64,000 nt of DNA from Mayamaea pseudoterrestris (GCA_027923505.1 BROI01000014.1:186001-250000); one strand, 5' to 3'; counted from the stretch's first letter, positions 1 through 10,019 are shown. Notes: generated from the letters alone by a model not told the origin. Translations and numbers: made by a program.

Positions 1-135
1 TGGCCAGAGTACCATAGGGGTGTGGCTTACCTTGATTTGAGTGACAATGCCAAGGAGATGACGATATTTGAAAAATTGCAAGCTGGGGGCAATGGTAAAC
101 TTTACAGAACTTGGACTTCGACTGCGGGCTGCTGA
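1..135 (+). CDS. C-terminal end of an unknown protein, cut by the left edge
   Basis: Reading from base 1 gives an open frame of 44 codons that ends at TGA 133-135. Its composition looks coding (WPEYHRGVAYLDLS, then FEKLQAGGNGKLYRTW). It converges on the SGNH hydrolase gene, with 27 bp between the two stop codons. No family is recognised from so short a tail. It could be a chance open frame, but the amino-acid mix and the convergent layout favour the end of a real gene. Confidence 0.45.
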   Translation, partial: WPEYHRGVAYLDLSDNAKEMTIFEKLQAGGNGKLYRTWTSTAGC

Positions 136-162
136 TATGTAGTTCAAGCAAGTACTGCCACT

Positions 163-1773
163 TCATTGCTTGGTTATCGTCACCATTCGGCAACCAGCCG
201 AAAGGAGCCGTCGATCAGTCTCCAAACGCTCGATAATTTTCCGAGCTATGAACCTTCCCCACACTTCGTATCCCAAGTCATTTGGATGAATGCCATCTGA
301 GGCCAACAAAGCTGCTCCCACTGGAGCCAAGCTGTCCAAATCGTCGACCAAAGCAATGCCATCCAAATCAAGCTGGTATAGGTAGTCATATCCTTGATCA
401 GTCGCTAGAGACTTATAGTGCTCGTCCATTAAGCCTTTTATCTTGTTTTGTACATTGTTGCCCACGTCACTAAGCTTCAAGATGATTTTCTCGGATCGAA
501 GCTCCTCCCAGATCGAACCTTGCCGTTGCTGCGCATCAGAAAATACCTGCCGACCGGGGCTTTCCACAAACAACACAAGGTCCGGATATAGCTCAGCAAG
601 ATTCTTCTTGTTTCGATCCATTGCATGCACAAGAGGCACAAGAAACCAACTGAGTGGAACAAGATGACTGAGTATTGTTGGCTCAATTGGAAGCGCCGGA
701 AAAACAATCATGGGAGGATCGCCACCACGAGTTGAATCCATCTCATTATCGTCCGAAGAGTCGTTTACAAGACATTGTTCAGCTTCTTCTACCCGGGCAC
801 CAATAATATTCATTCTGCTTTGAAGAGCTTGTACAATGTTCACGAGTCGACTCTTGATATTGTCCTCATGCTCTGTATTGCTGGCCTCTTTGTATGGATC
901 CTTCCGTCGAGGCGTTAAAAAGGGAAGAAACGTGTCCTTCAAGTCGTTCAGGCCACATAAGATCACCGCTATATCATATTGACCGAGGAAAGCCGGCCTT
1001 AATGACTGACGGCGTAGCATTCTCGTTACTCTTTTGTTCAACTCTTCTCTCCGTCGTTCATCCCGGTCATCATGCGACTCGACAGGCACAATCACCTTCT
1101 TGAGGTTCTTGACATCGCGCTGAAAGCCAGCACTGAACCGTTTCCACCAGCGTCCAAATGGATGCGTCACTTCTTGCTCGTCCACCACGACGGGTTCCTT
1201 GTGAATTTCCCACCATTCCTTGGCAGCTCGGCGAGTCACTTCCGCGCGAATTCGAGTCTCGTCTTGCCACTCCAAAATCTTTGCAATCAGCGGCGTTCGA
1301 AGATCATCTAAATCAAGAATCTGACTGACAACTTCAAGCGACGTTGAACCTGGTGAGCCTATGCATGTCCAATAGACGGCGCGTCCGCCCATGGCCTGCG
1401 AAAGGCCTTGAGCAATCGACTCTGGTAATGCTGGAGTAGATGATTTACTCATTCCTACGCCTGCCGCCAAAGAGTCTCCCAATACAAGTATACGAAGCGG
1501 AGGTTCATTATTCAGCTTTGTTGTGTGTCGACGTAAAAGACTGTTGACGAGTCCTTGAGTAATGCTGGAAGTGGGCTGCGTTTTGGAACCCTCAACGATG
1601 ACTATTCCGCGGCTGGGCGTCTCTGGATGAGGAGCATTCCCGTGGTTTGTTCGATAATCGATCAACAGTAGAGCTCCTTGTAATATTGAAATAACAGGAG
1701 TAGATACTGCCAAGCCAAACAACCAAGGTCGAATGTTTTTTGGAAGCGCCACTGAAGAAAATTGCCTCGACAT
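163..1773 (-). CDS. SGNH/GDSL-type hydrolase, membrane-anchored
   Basis: This 536-residue protein is probably a lipase or esterase of the SGNH superfamily. It has the GDS block (LVLGDSLAAGVG), the GxND block (CGLNDLKD) and the C-terminal DxxH block (DGIHPNDLG), so the catalytic Ser, Asp and His are all present. An N-terminal hydrophobic stretch near residues 17-38 suggests a signal anchor. Large charged insertions between the blocks make it longer than simple bacterial SGNH enzymes. The start is set at the ATG at 1773, because the longer open frame begins with TTG. It is divergent from the GT90 gene with 377 bp between starts. The substrate is unknown. Confidence 0.75.
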   Translation of the reverse strand: MSRQFSSVALPKNIRPWLFGLAVSTPVISILQGALLLIDYRTNHGNAPHPETPSRGIVIVEGSKTQPTSSITQGLVNSLLRRHTTKLNNEPPLRILVLGDSLAAGVGMSKSSTPALPESIAQGLSQAMGGRAVYWTCIGSPGSTSLEVVSQILDLDDLRTPLIAKILEWQDETRIRAEVTRRAAKEWWEIHKEPVVVDEQEVTHPFGRWWKRFSAGFQRDVKNLKKVIVPVESHDDRDERRREELNKRVTRMLRRQSLRPAFLGQYDIAVILCGLNDLKDTFLPFLTPRRKDPYKEASNTEHEDNIKSRLVNIVQALQSRMNIIGARVEEAEQCLVNDSSDDNEMDSTRGGDPPMIVFPALPIEPTILSHLVPLSWFLVPLVHAMDRNKKNLAELYPDLVLFVESPGRQVFSDAQQRQGSIWEELRSEKIILKLSDVGNNVQNKIKGLMDEHYKSLATDQGYDYLYQLDLDGIALVDDLDSLAPVGAALLASDGIHPNDLGYEVWGRFIARKIIERLETDRRLLSAGCRMVTITKQ

Positions 1774-2150
1774 GGTCGAAGTCGTCGGGCTTCCAGTAAT
1801 CAAGCTACTATGCTTTAGATATTATTCAATCCTTTTTTACAATCGTAGTCGAAAATCCAATTTTCGTCGTCATGCCCGATGCTCAATTTGCTTTATTATA
1901 TCATCTTCCCCCATGGTGGAATCGAAACGAACCTGTCGAAACGTCAAACACGTCGTACCGTAACTGAGACGAACGCCAGCCGCTCCATTGCACGTTGACA
2001 TCTTAAATAATACGAGTCGGCATCTCCCATGAGCGCACGCCAAACATCGATGACTTGGTTCGTGCTTCCCTCTCGCTCGACAAGAGGCGAGCGACTTTTT
2101 GATCTTCATCATATCACGCTTCGTCGTCCTTGTCAAATCTCCTTGAAGCC

Positions 2151-3647
2151 ATGAGACGGATTGCCTCATTCGCGTGCTCGCCCAAACAAAAATTGATAAG
2201 GAATGTCCTTCTCCTTCTAGTATTGTCCATTCAAAGTCGCGTCTTTTTGGAGCTTGTCGGACTGCTCCGACGACAAAACATTGAACGGATAACAAAGGCT
2301 GTTCCCCCTCTTACTTCTGAATCATCAAATTTGCAATATTCACCACCAATAAATACATATACGTCGCGGCCGCGACCATTTCCTCGCTGGGGAGAGGAAG
2401 GTATATCAATCGACAATCTCCTAGACTATATCAACGCAAGCGTCGTTGGCCGAAATTTCTCCGTCAATGTACTGGACCAAAGGTCGCGAGAAAAAGATTT
2501 CCATGTCTTCCCCGAAACGCTTTATGTACTTGACAGTGAGAATGTTTGGGTATCAGCAGAGCTCCGAAAGCATAACCGGATAGGACAGGCCAATTTCGCA
2601 AAGTACAGGGCGCAACCTTCGGAGCGCATGATGCTTTTGGCTCGGGAAATATTGCAATCCGAAGCTGATGCTACGAAGCGATGGCCAGACTTGACGACTG
2701 CCTTGCAAACTGGCGGTATTCCTTTTCTGGCCTGGTACGGAGACTTCAAGTCGTGCAACCGCAAGAACTGGAATGGTAAACGATCGATTCCTTTGTTCAC
2801 CACTTGCGCTAAAGTAACATGCGACTACGCCTGGCCAATGCCTACGTATAGAACCATCAAGGACTCTCAAGCCGAAGCAGCTTCATGGGAGGATATCATG
2901 AACAAGTCAAAAACTGACTATCCGTGGGAGCAGAAGAAGAGGACTGTCGTTTGGCGAGGAGGCTTGACTGGCTTGATAAAGAATTATACGAGTCCACGAT
3001 CACGCATTGCTCGGTTCGGAAAAGCTCATAGGCATGAGTCTTTATTCGACATTGGACTTACCGGTGTTCCCGACAAGGTAATGCAGTACAGCAACCCGAA
3101 TTTGCGATTGCTCGGTGGACTGCACAAGCCAATTTCGCCAATGGAAGACTTTCAAAAGTTTATCGGAATAATTGACATCGACGGCAACTCTTGGAGCTCA
3201 CGTTTTGGCAAGCTGCTTTGTTTCAATTCGGTTATCCTTAAAGTTGAGCCAAAATATGTCGACTACTTTCATTTCAAGGATTTGGTGCCATGGACGCACT
3301 ACATACCAGTCAAGGATGACTTGAGTGACTTGGTGAGCATGGCGTATTTCGTCGCTGACGAAAAGAATGAAGACACTGTCAGAAAGATTATTTACAATGC
3401 CAACCAATGGTGCCGTGAGAGAATGACGCATGCTTCCATTGCTCGAGACTTGTTGGACATTTGGAACGAATATACCAAGTCGCTGATGGATGGCGATGCC
3501 AATTGGATGACTCGTTGGAACCATACGAGACAAAGCATTTTTGTCGACGCAGCCTACGACATGACTAGGCTTGCGGATGTGGTCGAAGACTCTGCTTCTG
3601 CCCGAGTTCGACCCAAGGAGGCCAAAGTGGCCGTCAAGTCACGATGA
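2151..3647 (+). CDS. Glycosyltransferase family 90 (CAP10/POGLUT-like)
   Basis: This 498-residue type II membrane protein has a short basic N-terminus and a hydrophobic anchor near residues 15-35, followed by a GT90 catalytic domain. Family signatures are VVWRGGLTG, the Arg-rich stretch after it, and the block IIDIDGNSWSSRFGKLLCFN followed by ILKVEPKYVDYFHF. Known GT90 enzymes are Golgi/ER transferases that add xylose or glucose to proteins or glycans (POGLUT/Rumi, fungal CAP10). The acceptor here cannot be inferred. The ATG at 2151 is used, since the frame open upstream starts with TTG at 2130. No intron is needed. Confidence 0.85.
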   Translation: MRRIASFACSPKQKLIRNVLLLLVLSIQSRVFLELVGLLRRQNIERITKAVPPLTSESSNLQYSPPINTYTSRPRPFPRWGEEGISIDNLLDYINASVVGRNFSVNVLDQRSREKDFHVFPETLYVLDSENVWVSAELRKHNRIGQANFAKYRAQPSERMMLLAREILQSEADATKRWPDLTTALQTGGIPFLAWYGDFKSCNRKNWNGKRSIPLFTTCAKVTCDYAWPMPTYRTIKDSQAEAASWEDIMNKSKTDYPWEQKKRTVVWRGGLTGLIKNYTSPRSRIARFGKAHRHESLFDIGLTGVPDKVMQYSNPNLRLLGGLHKPISPMEDFQKFIGIIDIDGNSWSSRFGKLLCFNSVILKVEPKYVDYFHFKDLVPWTHYIPVKDDLSDLVSMAYFVADEKNEDTVRKIIYNANQWCRERMTHASIARDLLDIWNEYTKSLMDGDANWMTRWNHTRQSIFVDAAYDMTRLADVVEDSASARVRPKEAKVAVKSR

Positions 3648-4046
3648 TGACCGTCGTCTTATATTTGTCTAAAGATAAGAGTCTTAAATTTTTGATGAAA
3701 CATAGTTGTAAGGTACGCAATAAAGCGATCGTCCTTTTAGGATATGGATGCAAGATCGACCTCTGCGAAAAAATGAGTCCCTTCGTTTCGCATCTTGCCT
3801 TCTTCTATACAAGTTGCCAGCGAAAATAGATTGCTTTGCTCAATCATCATTGTGGGTGTGAAGATTTGATACTTTGGTCAAGCCGCGGATCTGGATCAGA
3901 GTGATTATCTTTACGAGTAACTTGTTGAATAGCTAAATCTTCTTGTCAACGGTGCGACATTTATGGAAATCCGAGATTCGAAAGATCGCGATGAAAAAAT
4001 GGCCATCTTCACTTATCAATCCACGCGAAGGGACAACTAAAGTATC
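3648..4046. other. Intergenic spacer, nothing recognised
   Basis: About 400 bp lie between the GT90 stop codon and the threonine synthase start. It should hold the GT90 3' end and the promoter of the next gene. No RNA gene, repeat or clear motif was seen. Confidence 0.5.
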
Positions 4047-5558
4047 ATGCGCTATACATCAACACGCTCCAGATCCTTATCTGTTTCCTTTGAGCAAGCG
4101 ATATGTAGTGGTTACGCTCCGGATGGAGGTCTCTTCGTTCCTGAATCGCTGCCTGAAATTGCCTTGTCGGATCTTCAAGAATGGAAGAATCTGTCCTATC
4201 CGGATATCACTACGAAATTTCTGCGTCGTTTCATCGACCAAGAGGAAGTATGCGACGCCGATCTCCATAATATTTGTATCAAGGCTTTTCAGGGTTTCGA
4301 AAATCCGCCAAACGCCGTGCCCGTCGTCAAAGTCGGTCACATGTACGTTGCAGAACTTTTTCGCGGCCCCACATTTTGCTTTAAAGACCTCGGCATGCAA
4401 GTAATGATTCATATACTGAGCTACTTTTGCTCAAAAAGAAACCAGAAGATGAGTCTCATTGTGTCAACGACTGGAGATACGGGCCCGGCCGCCGTCCAAG
4501 CCGTCAAGGACGTTGCAAATCCACTTCTTACAATTCTGGTCCATTACCCACACGAGCAGATTAGCGAGTTCCAACGCAAGCAACTAACCACAGCCAACTC
4601 TCAATATGTTAGTGTCGCTGCATTTGAAGGAGGAGGCGACGACATGGATGCTGTTATCAAACGGATGTTGGCGAATCCTCCGCAAGGGTCCGTTTGGACT
4701 GGAGTAAACAGCTACAATATCTGTCGCCCACTCATGCAAACGATTCACTATGTTTGGACTTATCTTCGCATCTTGGATGATCAAAAGATTCCTTTTTCAA
4801 GTGATCATTCGTTGCCGCTCATCGACTTTATTCTACCGACTGGGGCCATGGGAAACATTGCAGCCGGATTCATTTGCCAACAGATGAGGCTGCCAATCAA
4901 CAAGTTGGTGGCTGCAGTCAATGTCAACGATATCGTGCACCGAGCAATGTCTGTCGGTGACTTTAGCAAGTCTGATGCTATGATCAAGACACTATCAGAA
5001 GCCATCAATATTCAGATTCCGTACAACTTTGAGCGCCTCTTGTTTTACCTCACAGACCAGAATCACAAGTTGGTCAAGGAATGGATGAGCCACGTCGAAA
5101 GTGAAGGCGGACTTACGCTCCCTGCGGAGTGGCTCGAGAAGCTACAAGAAAGCTTTGTCAGTGCTCGAGTCACGGACGATGAAATGTGTGAAACAATCAG
5201 ACGCGTGCGAACGGAGAGTAGCTATTGGATTGATCCTCACACGGCAGTCGCATTTTGCGCAGCGCGACAACTCCGCTATGATGAAAGCAAGACAAGCAAT
5301 CGGCTGACAGCTATTCTTGCCACAGCTTCGCCCTGCAAGTTTCGAGAAGCGCTGCAAGTGGCAGTGGGAACGGCTGGATGGGACGATTACTTTGAGTCGG
5401 ACTTTCCGAGCGCGGCCCTACAGGTATACCAGCTGGAGGAACAACCCTTGACCATTTACAAGGCAAAGGATGGCGCATCACTGGAGGAAAATCATGTGGA
5501 ATGGGAGCGCATAGCGCGAGACACATTGAAAGATCTTGCGGAGCTTAGCAGTGACTGA
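4047..5558 (+). CDS. Threonine synthase (yeast THR4 / THNSL type)
   Basis: This PLP enzyme converts O-phosphohomoserine to threonine. The 503 residues are close to fungal threonine synthase in length. The N-terminus has the family opening (SFEQAICSGYAPDGGLFVPE). The PLP lysine is K113 in FCFKDLGMQ, and the phosphate-binding segment is STTGDTGPAA. ILPTGAMGNIAAG near residue 265 is another family block. The model starts almost directly on the mature domain, with no plastid presequence, which is unusual for amino-acid synthesis in algae. Either the enzyme is cytosolic, it is a THNSL2-like phospholyase, or an upstream targeting exon was missed. Confidence 0.88.
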   Translation: MRYTSTRSRSLSVSFEQAICSGYAPDGGLFVPESLPEIALSDLQEWKNLSYPDITTKFLRRFIDQEEVCDADLHNICIKAFQGFENPPNAVPVVKVGHMYVAELFRGPTFCFKDLGMQVMIHILSYFCSKRNQKMSLIVSTTGDTGPAAVQAVKDVANPLLTILVHYPHEQISEFQRKQLTTANSQYVSVAAFEGGGDDMDAVIKRMLANPPQGSVWTGVNSYNICRPLMQTIHYVWTYLRILDDQKIPFSSDHSLPLIDFILPTGAMGNIAAGFICQQMRLPINKLVAAVNVNDIVHRAMSVGDFSKSDAMIKTLSEAINIQIPYNFERLLFYLTDQNHKLVKEWMSHVESEGGLTLPAEWLEKLQESFVSARVTDDEMCETIRRVRTESSYWIDPHTAVAFCAARQLRYDESKTSNRLTAILATASPCKFREALQVAVGTAGWDDYFESDFPSAALQVYQLEEQPLTIYKAKDGASLEENHVEWERIARDTLKDLAELSSD

Positions 5559-5696
5559 TACTACTTATACACTTATAATCATCGCGACGACCTTTGTCAA
5601 AGAGTGAAAATGATTTATAGCTAGGAAGCGCTCTAAATGAGTAGAAGCGACTAGCGAGAAACACAACTAATGTATTACCAATACATCAAAAACAAA

Positions 5697-6332
5697 CTAT
5701 ATCCTCATGCCTTTGCTACCCTTTGTCTTCGTTGTCCCACCCTTTGCCTTTGCCCCTTTAACAGGCCTCCTCATTCTTCTCATTCTCATTCGCATAGGGC
5801 TAACAGGCACTGGAATTTTAACGCCTTTTGGGCCTGCCATCTGCATCATGTTCATAGGAGGCGGCCTATTGATCATCATCCTCATTCTCATCATGTTACG
5901 CATAGGAAAAGTGTTCATTGGCATGGCCATCATCATGGTACGCATAGGAAAAATGTTCATGGGCATGGCCATTTGCATCATCATCACCATACGACGCATA
6001 TTTGTCCCTTTGGCGATTTTTGCACCCTTGGCTCCTTTGACCTTCGTGCCGCGACGGCTACGCATCCCTCTCATGTTCATCGCTGAAGCACCCAATTGCT
6101 GGACTCGCATGCCAATCCAGCTAGCCCCATCAGTTTGTTGCTGCAAGTTTCGCTCATCAAGCACCTTTCTAAGCTTTTGGTCCATCTCCTCTTCCGATAA
6201 TGTCGTCATGCCCTCATTTGCCGGTACATCGTTTAATGGAATGGACGAAGCGAGAGTGACATCAAACGCCAGAAGAATGAGGCTCAGCATAAGCAGGCGG
6301 AGCGTTGCCGTAGCACAAGACCTCCGCGGCAT
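5697..6332 (-). CDS. Secreted methionine-rich, Lys/Gly-rich low-complexity protein
   Basis: This 211-residue protein starts with a clear signal peptide (basic start, then LRLLMLSLILLAFDVTLASS). A short acidic, ordered-looking segment follows (LSEEEMDQKLRKVLDERNLQQ), then a low-complexity C-terminal half dominated by Met, Arg, Lys and Gly. An imperfect repeat MAMPMN(I/T)FPMR occurs twice near residues 120-147, and MRMRM-type runs and KGAKGAK/KGSKG runs flank it. The reverse strand is also open for 211 codons, but only this strand gives a signal peptide. Similar M/K/G-rich secreted proteins occur in diatoms without known function. Dense MxM motifs could bind soft metals such as copper, which is inference only. 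Confidence 0.6.
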   Translation of the reverse strand: MPRRSCATATLRLLMLSLILLAFDVTLASSIPLNDVPANEGMTTLSEEEMDQKLRKVLDERNLQQQTDGASWIGMRVQQLGASAMNMRGMRSRRGTKVKGAKGAKIAKGTNMRRMVMMMQMAMPMNIFPMRTMMMAMPMNTFPMRNMMRMRMMINRPPPMNMMQMAGPKGVKIPVPVSPMRMRMRRMRRPVKGAKAKGGTTKTKGSKGMRI

Positions 6333-6624
6333 GGTGTTATAGCTTCAAAGTGATCGTGTGCGATTACTCTTGACCTGGTTGAATCCTTGTCGTTTCCGAG
6401 TCATTTACATCATCCGTGCGACACCGGAATTATCGAAACGAAAGCTCGGGCGCGGGCTGGCGCGCCATTTTGTCACGCTTGTGACGCCGTTCGCGCGAGC
6501 AACGGACACTCGTTTTCGTCGAGCAACAATGTTACTATGCTACCTTTGCTTTAACTGTAATTGCTAGTATCACACCTGAGATACATGATGCAACTGCAGC
6601 AAATCGCCACGGTGATCTTAATAA

Positions 6625-7824
6625 TTAGCTATTGTTCATTGCTGCCTTGGCAATCTTGACCAGTGAGTAGGAAGGACTCTTGTACAACGTCGCATCCAAT
6701 ATATCCTTATCGGCGCTCGCAAGCACTGGATTCTCCGAATAGAGTCCAAAGACGCGGATTCGTTTGGTTTCACCGGGTAATATGACAAAATCTAATTCCA
6801 TGTGCGAAGGAGGAGACGACGATTTCTCATCATCTGTTCCACTAGGTGACGTTGATGCTTGCTCGATGACATCGTCATTCTTCTTTCCATTTGCCTTGTC
6901 TAAAAGTTTGCCGTACTCGCTGTTAAACGACAGTCCTATGACAATACCATCTTGATCAAGAGCATAGGCAATCTTGAGCAAGTGTCCGTCAGCGTCCTGT
7001 TGTGGTAAATTGCTCGACAGCGTAATCAACAGTGGCTCTGTATTTTCGGGAAGCCGCTGCCAGTATGGCGTACCCTTTGGCTTTGAAATGGTCTGCTTCT
7101 TACAGTACAAACCATTGTCCTCCGCGCAGAAACGCTTCCACATGGTCCAGTCCACCTCTGGTTCCCACGACCGACACTCGTCCTTAGTGACAGATTTTTG
7201 TACATCTTGAACAAGCTCTTGCTTGGCTTCCAGCGATACCAACTGATACAAGTTTGTGTACTGCGCCAAGCATTGATGATGCGGATTAAAATACTTCATG
7301 CACTTGACTGCTCCATTATCCTCCTCCTCGTGGTCCTTGAAGCAGCGCTCCAGCTTGCGCCACTGCGGTCGGCATGGACCTTTTCGAAAGGTTTGACACA
7401 TGCTGCAATTCGTTTCCTCATCTTCTTCGGGAAGGTTTTCATATAAATCATCCTCGTCTTGGTCATCGTTATTGTCGTTAAAAAGGGGAGATGAAGCATC
7501 AGGGTCAACAACTTGTTCACAAGACGCAGTCGTGGTCGAATTGTTCAACATAAATCCGCTGCATCCACCACCAAGTAGAGCCAAGGCTGCGACGGCAGTC
7601 CAGTGAGACGATGCACTCTTGTATTGCTGCCATGACTGCCTATATCGTATCAGCCCTGATCCTGCGGGGTCCGTTAATTGTTCCATCCCAGGCAATGCTG
7701 ACGCAGAATGAGTAACGTTGGTGCGAGTCGCGACAGCAAGCTGTCGTAGAAGAGTACGAGGAACAACTAATGCAGTTCCAGCAACGGCACGGTGCCGAGT
7801 TGATCGATAAATTGCGCGCAACAT
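6625..7824 (-). CDS. GCK-domain (twin CX9C) protein, probably mitochondrial
   Basis: This 399-residue protein starts at the ATG at 7824 with an Arg-rich, acid-free stretch (MLRAIYRSTRHRAV) typical of mitochondrial presequences. A hydrophobic segment (AVAALALLGGGCSGFML) and an acidic linker follow. The central domain begins CSMCQTFRKGPC and continues with two CX9C pairs (CRPQWRKLERC and CMKYFNPHHQC). This matches the GCK domain, a cysteine module related to CHCH proteins. An intermembrane-space location with disulfides formed by Mia40 is plausible. The C-terminal third is unrecognised. The frame is open upstream to 7950, but those residues lack a targeting character. It is divergent from the next gene. 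Confidence 0.7.
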   Translation of the reverse strand: MLRAIYRSTRHRAVAGTALVVPRTLLRQLAVATRTNVTHSASALPGMEQLTDPAGSGLIRYRQSWQQYKSASSHWTAVAALALLGGGCSGFMLNNSTTTASCEQVVDPDASSPLFNDNNDDQDEDDLYENLPEEDEETNCSMCQTFRKGPCRPQWRKLERCFKDHEEEDNGAVKCMKYFNPHHQCLAQYTNLYQLVSLEAKQELVQDVQKSVTKDECRSWEPEVDWTMWKRFCAEDNGLYCKKQTISKPKGTPYWQRLPENTEPLLITLSSNLPQQDADGHLLKIAYALDQDGIVIGLSFNSEYGKLLDKANGKKNDDVIEQASTSPSGTDDEKSSSPPSHMELDFVILPGETKRIRVFGLYSENPVLASADKDILDATLYKSPSYSLVKIAKAAMNNS

Positions 7825-8133
7825 GATTATGGAGGTCTGCAGATTATAACGACAAAGTAAGAATGTCAAATGCGAGCAAGTAGTGAGTAATTTGATTTCG
7901 TCGCGTTTTGCACGCTTTCGTGGCTCAGAATTCCATGTCGCATGCGACATCGTCTGTCCTTGCGTCCGTCAATACACGACTGAACATGACACGAAGCCGA
8001 CGAGCGCACGGACGAGCAGATTCGTTCCTCGAATCTCGACCAAACAGATTCGCCAAACCTCGGCCAGAGGTGAGCGAGATGCGGTTTCAACGCTGCCTCA
8101 CAACATTTTGAGCAGAGTTCAATTCATCTTGTC

Positions 8134-9795
8134 ATGAATGAGCCAAACTTCATCAACACTAGCGGGCTTGTCATTGACAGGGAAACAGAGGGTCAGATGA
8201 GCTTGCCAAAGAAGCCTCTCGACGATGTTGCAGCCGAAGCGTCGTCCCGTAGCTTGGTGTCGTTCGCGCATATCACTGATGTCTCCAAGATTCGTCAGTT
8301 TCAGCAAGCTGTCAATTTCGTCTCGCATATTCCTGAAACAATTGTTACAGCTCTTGTTGCAGCACAAGATTCTGCTACATCTTCACTATCATCGACCAAT
8401 GAACCGACGAATCTTTTCGAGACCAATAGATTCGAATGCACCGCCAACGATTACTTGATCATCGAACGCCCTTTGAAAAAGGCTCGATCCGTTTCTGAAT
8501 CCTCTACAGACGGCTTTCTTCTTGCCCATCCAAGTGACACCAAATGCCTTTCTCCACTTCACACGTTCATTCGACAGCAAATCGAGGTTTTCACGGCGAC
8601 GGCAGTGGAACTAAGCGCGCCTGCACCGGGACGCAAGGTGCCCATTCTGCTCCATCAAGTCGGACTGCGCTGTATTCACTGCAAGCACAGTCCAAAGAGA
8701 GTCAAGAGAGCAGTGAGCTATCCGACGACTGTCGCTCGCGTGTACCACTGCGTTTCCGACCAACGACAGCACTTTAGCCAATGCCCATGTCTCCCAGCCC
8801 ACGTTCAAGCGACGATTCAAGCATTGAAAAACGAAGAGACAAAGCAAAAGCCGTTTTCGTTGCTGACGGCTCAGCACTACAAGCGCACCGCATGGGCTTT
8901 GGGATTGCGAGACACTGATGCCGGCGCTGTCTTTTTGGCCAAGGATGTCCCTCTCGCGGCGATTACGCCCTCAGTATCTCCTTCCCTACCAACACTGCAA
9001 CAAGTACCGTCCCAGCCACCACGTTCCAAGCTCCTTTTGAAACGCAAGCGGGAACAGTCGACGCTACCGCATGCCGTGTCATTGACGAGCATGATCGCCG
9101 CCACGGCCGCCATCTCCGCTCCTGTCATGCCACGAGCCCACAATGGTTGCCGGCTACTGTCCCTCGACCAAGATCGCTTCCATCTCAACGACGTTCACTG
9201 CTGGGTGCGCCGGCACATTGAAGCGTTTGCTGCCACCGAGCAAGATGTACTAGTCCCGTCACCGGGACGCAAGCAGCGAATCTTTGTCGGGCAGGTGGGT
9301 CTACGATGCATACACTGCGCCGGAAGCAAGCTTCGCGTCAAGCGTTCGATTTGTTTCGCTCCCACCACGAGTGCGGTGTATCACGCTGTCTGCAACATGC
9401 GATACGATCATTTCAAACTGTGTCCTGGATTGAGTGTCAAGGATCGAGCCGAGTATGAAGGCCTGCTGGAAGCGGCGCGTACCAAGACAAGTGCCGGCAA
9501 GGGTTCATCCAACTCGACCGCAAAGTACTACAAGTGCTCGGCGATGGAGCTTGGTTTAATAGACACTGATAATGGCATTCGATTCCAAGATGTGGCATTG
9601 CCAGAGGAGAAACCACAGCAGCAGGATGAAACTCTGCAGGCTTGTGCCCACGACAAAAAGTCGCCAACTATGAGCACATTGGACGAAAGTATGAAAGGTA
9701 TATCCGCATTAATGATAGCTGCATCAAACCCTGAGCTTCAGGCAGCGTTTACACAGCGGAAAAGATCGATCCAAGTTTCCCCGTGCTCTGGTTAA
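8134..9795 (+). CDS. Protein with a duplicated Cys/His (putative zinc-binding) module
   Basis: This 553-residue protein contains the same about 130-residue module twice, near residues 138-262 and 348-482. Each copy runs: helix, PGRK, VG(Q)VGLRCIHC, RVKR, then YH..C......HF..CP.L, and ends with YYK...A..LGL.DTD.G. The conserved CxxC, His and Cys residues suggest one zinc site per module. A Lys/Arg-rich linker (LLKRKREQ) sits between the copies and could be a nuclear signal. I recognise the pattern as recurring in diatom hypothetical proteins, but I know of no assigned function. DNA or RNA binding is a reasonable guess. No intron is needed. Confidence 0.75.
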   Translation: MNEPNFINTSGLVIDRETEGQMSLPKKPLDDVAAEASSRSLVSFAHITDVSKIRQFQQAVNFVSHIPETIVTALVAAQDSATSSLSSTNEPTNLFETNRFECTANDYLIIERPLKKARSVSESSTDGFLLAHPSDTKCLSPLHTFIRQQIEVFTATAVELSAPAPGRKVPILLHQVGLRCIHCKHSPKRVKRAVSYPTTVARVYHCVSDQRQHFSQCPCLPAHVQATIQALKNEETKQKPFSLLTAQHYKRTAWALGLRDTDAGAVFLAKDVPLAAITPSVSPSLPTLQQVPSQPPRSKLLLKRKREQSTLPHAVSLTSMIAATAAISAPVMPRAHNGCRLLSLDQDRFHLNDVHCWVRRHIEAFAATEQDVLVPSPGRKQRIFVGQVGLRCIHCAGSKLRVKRSICFAPTTSAVYHAVCNMRYDHFKLCPGLSVKDRAEYEGLLEAARTKTSAGKGSSNSTAKYYKCSAMELGLIDTDNGIRFQDVALPEEKPQQQDETLQACAHDKKSPTMSTLDESMKGISALMIAASNPELQAAFTQRKRSIQVSPCSG

Positions 9796-10019
9796 CTGAA
9801 AATAAGTGAAGACGTTTCATTACATGTCTTCACTTCTACACTAATGCAATTCTGAACTCCCCACAGCCTTGAATCAGATTCATAATACCAGTACTCCTAT
9901 TAGCATGATAGCTTATCAAAATGGGACATGTATACTGGTAGTTAAGTTATTAGTTAGCAGTATATTATAGACAATACCGAACTCGATACATTCTGTACGC
10001 TTCACAAAGACTGGTGGCA

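Noticed and set aside
5707-6342. A 211-codon plus-strand frame opposite the Met-rich gene, very hydrophobic
   Set aside because: It mirrors the low-complexity Met/Arg codons of the other strand (Met gives His or hydrophobic residues). It has no signal peptide or charged loops in a believable order.
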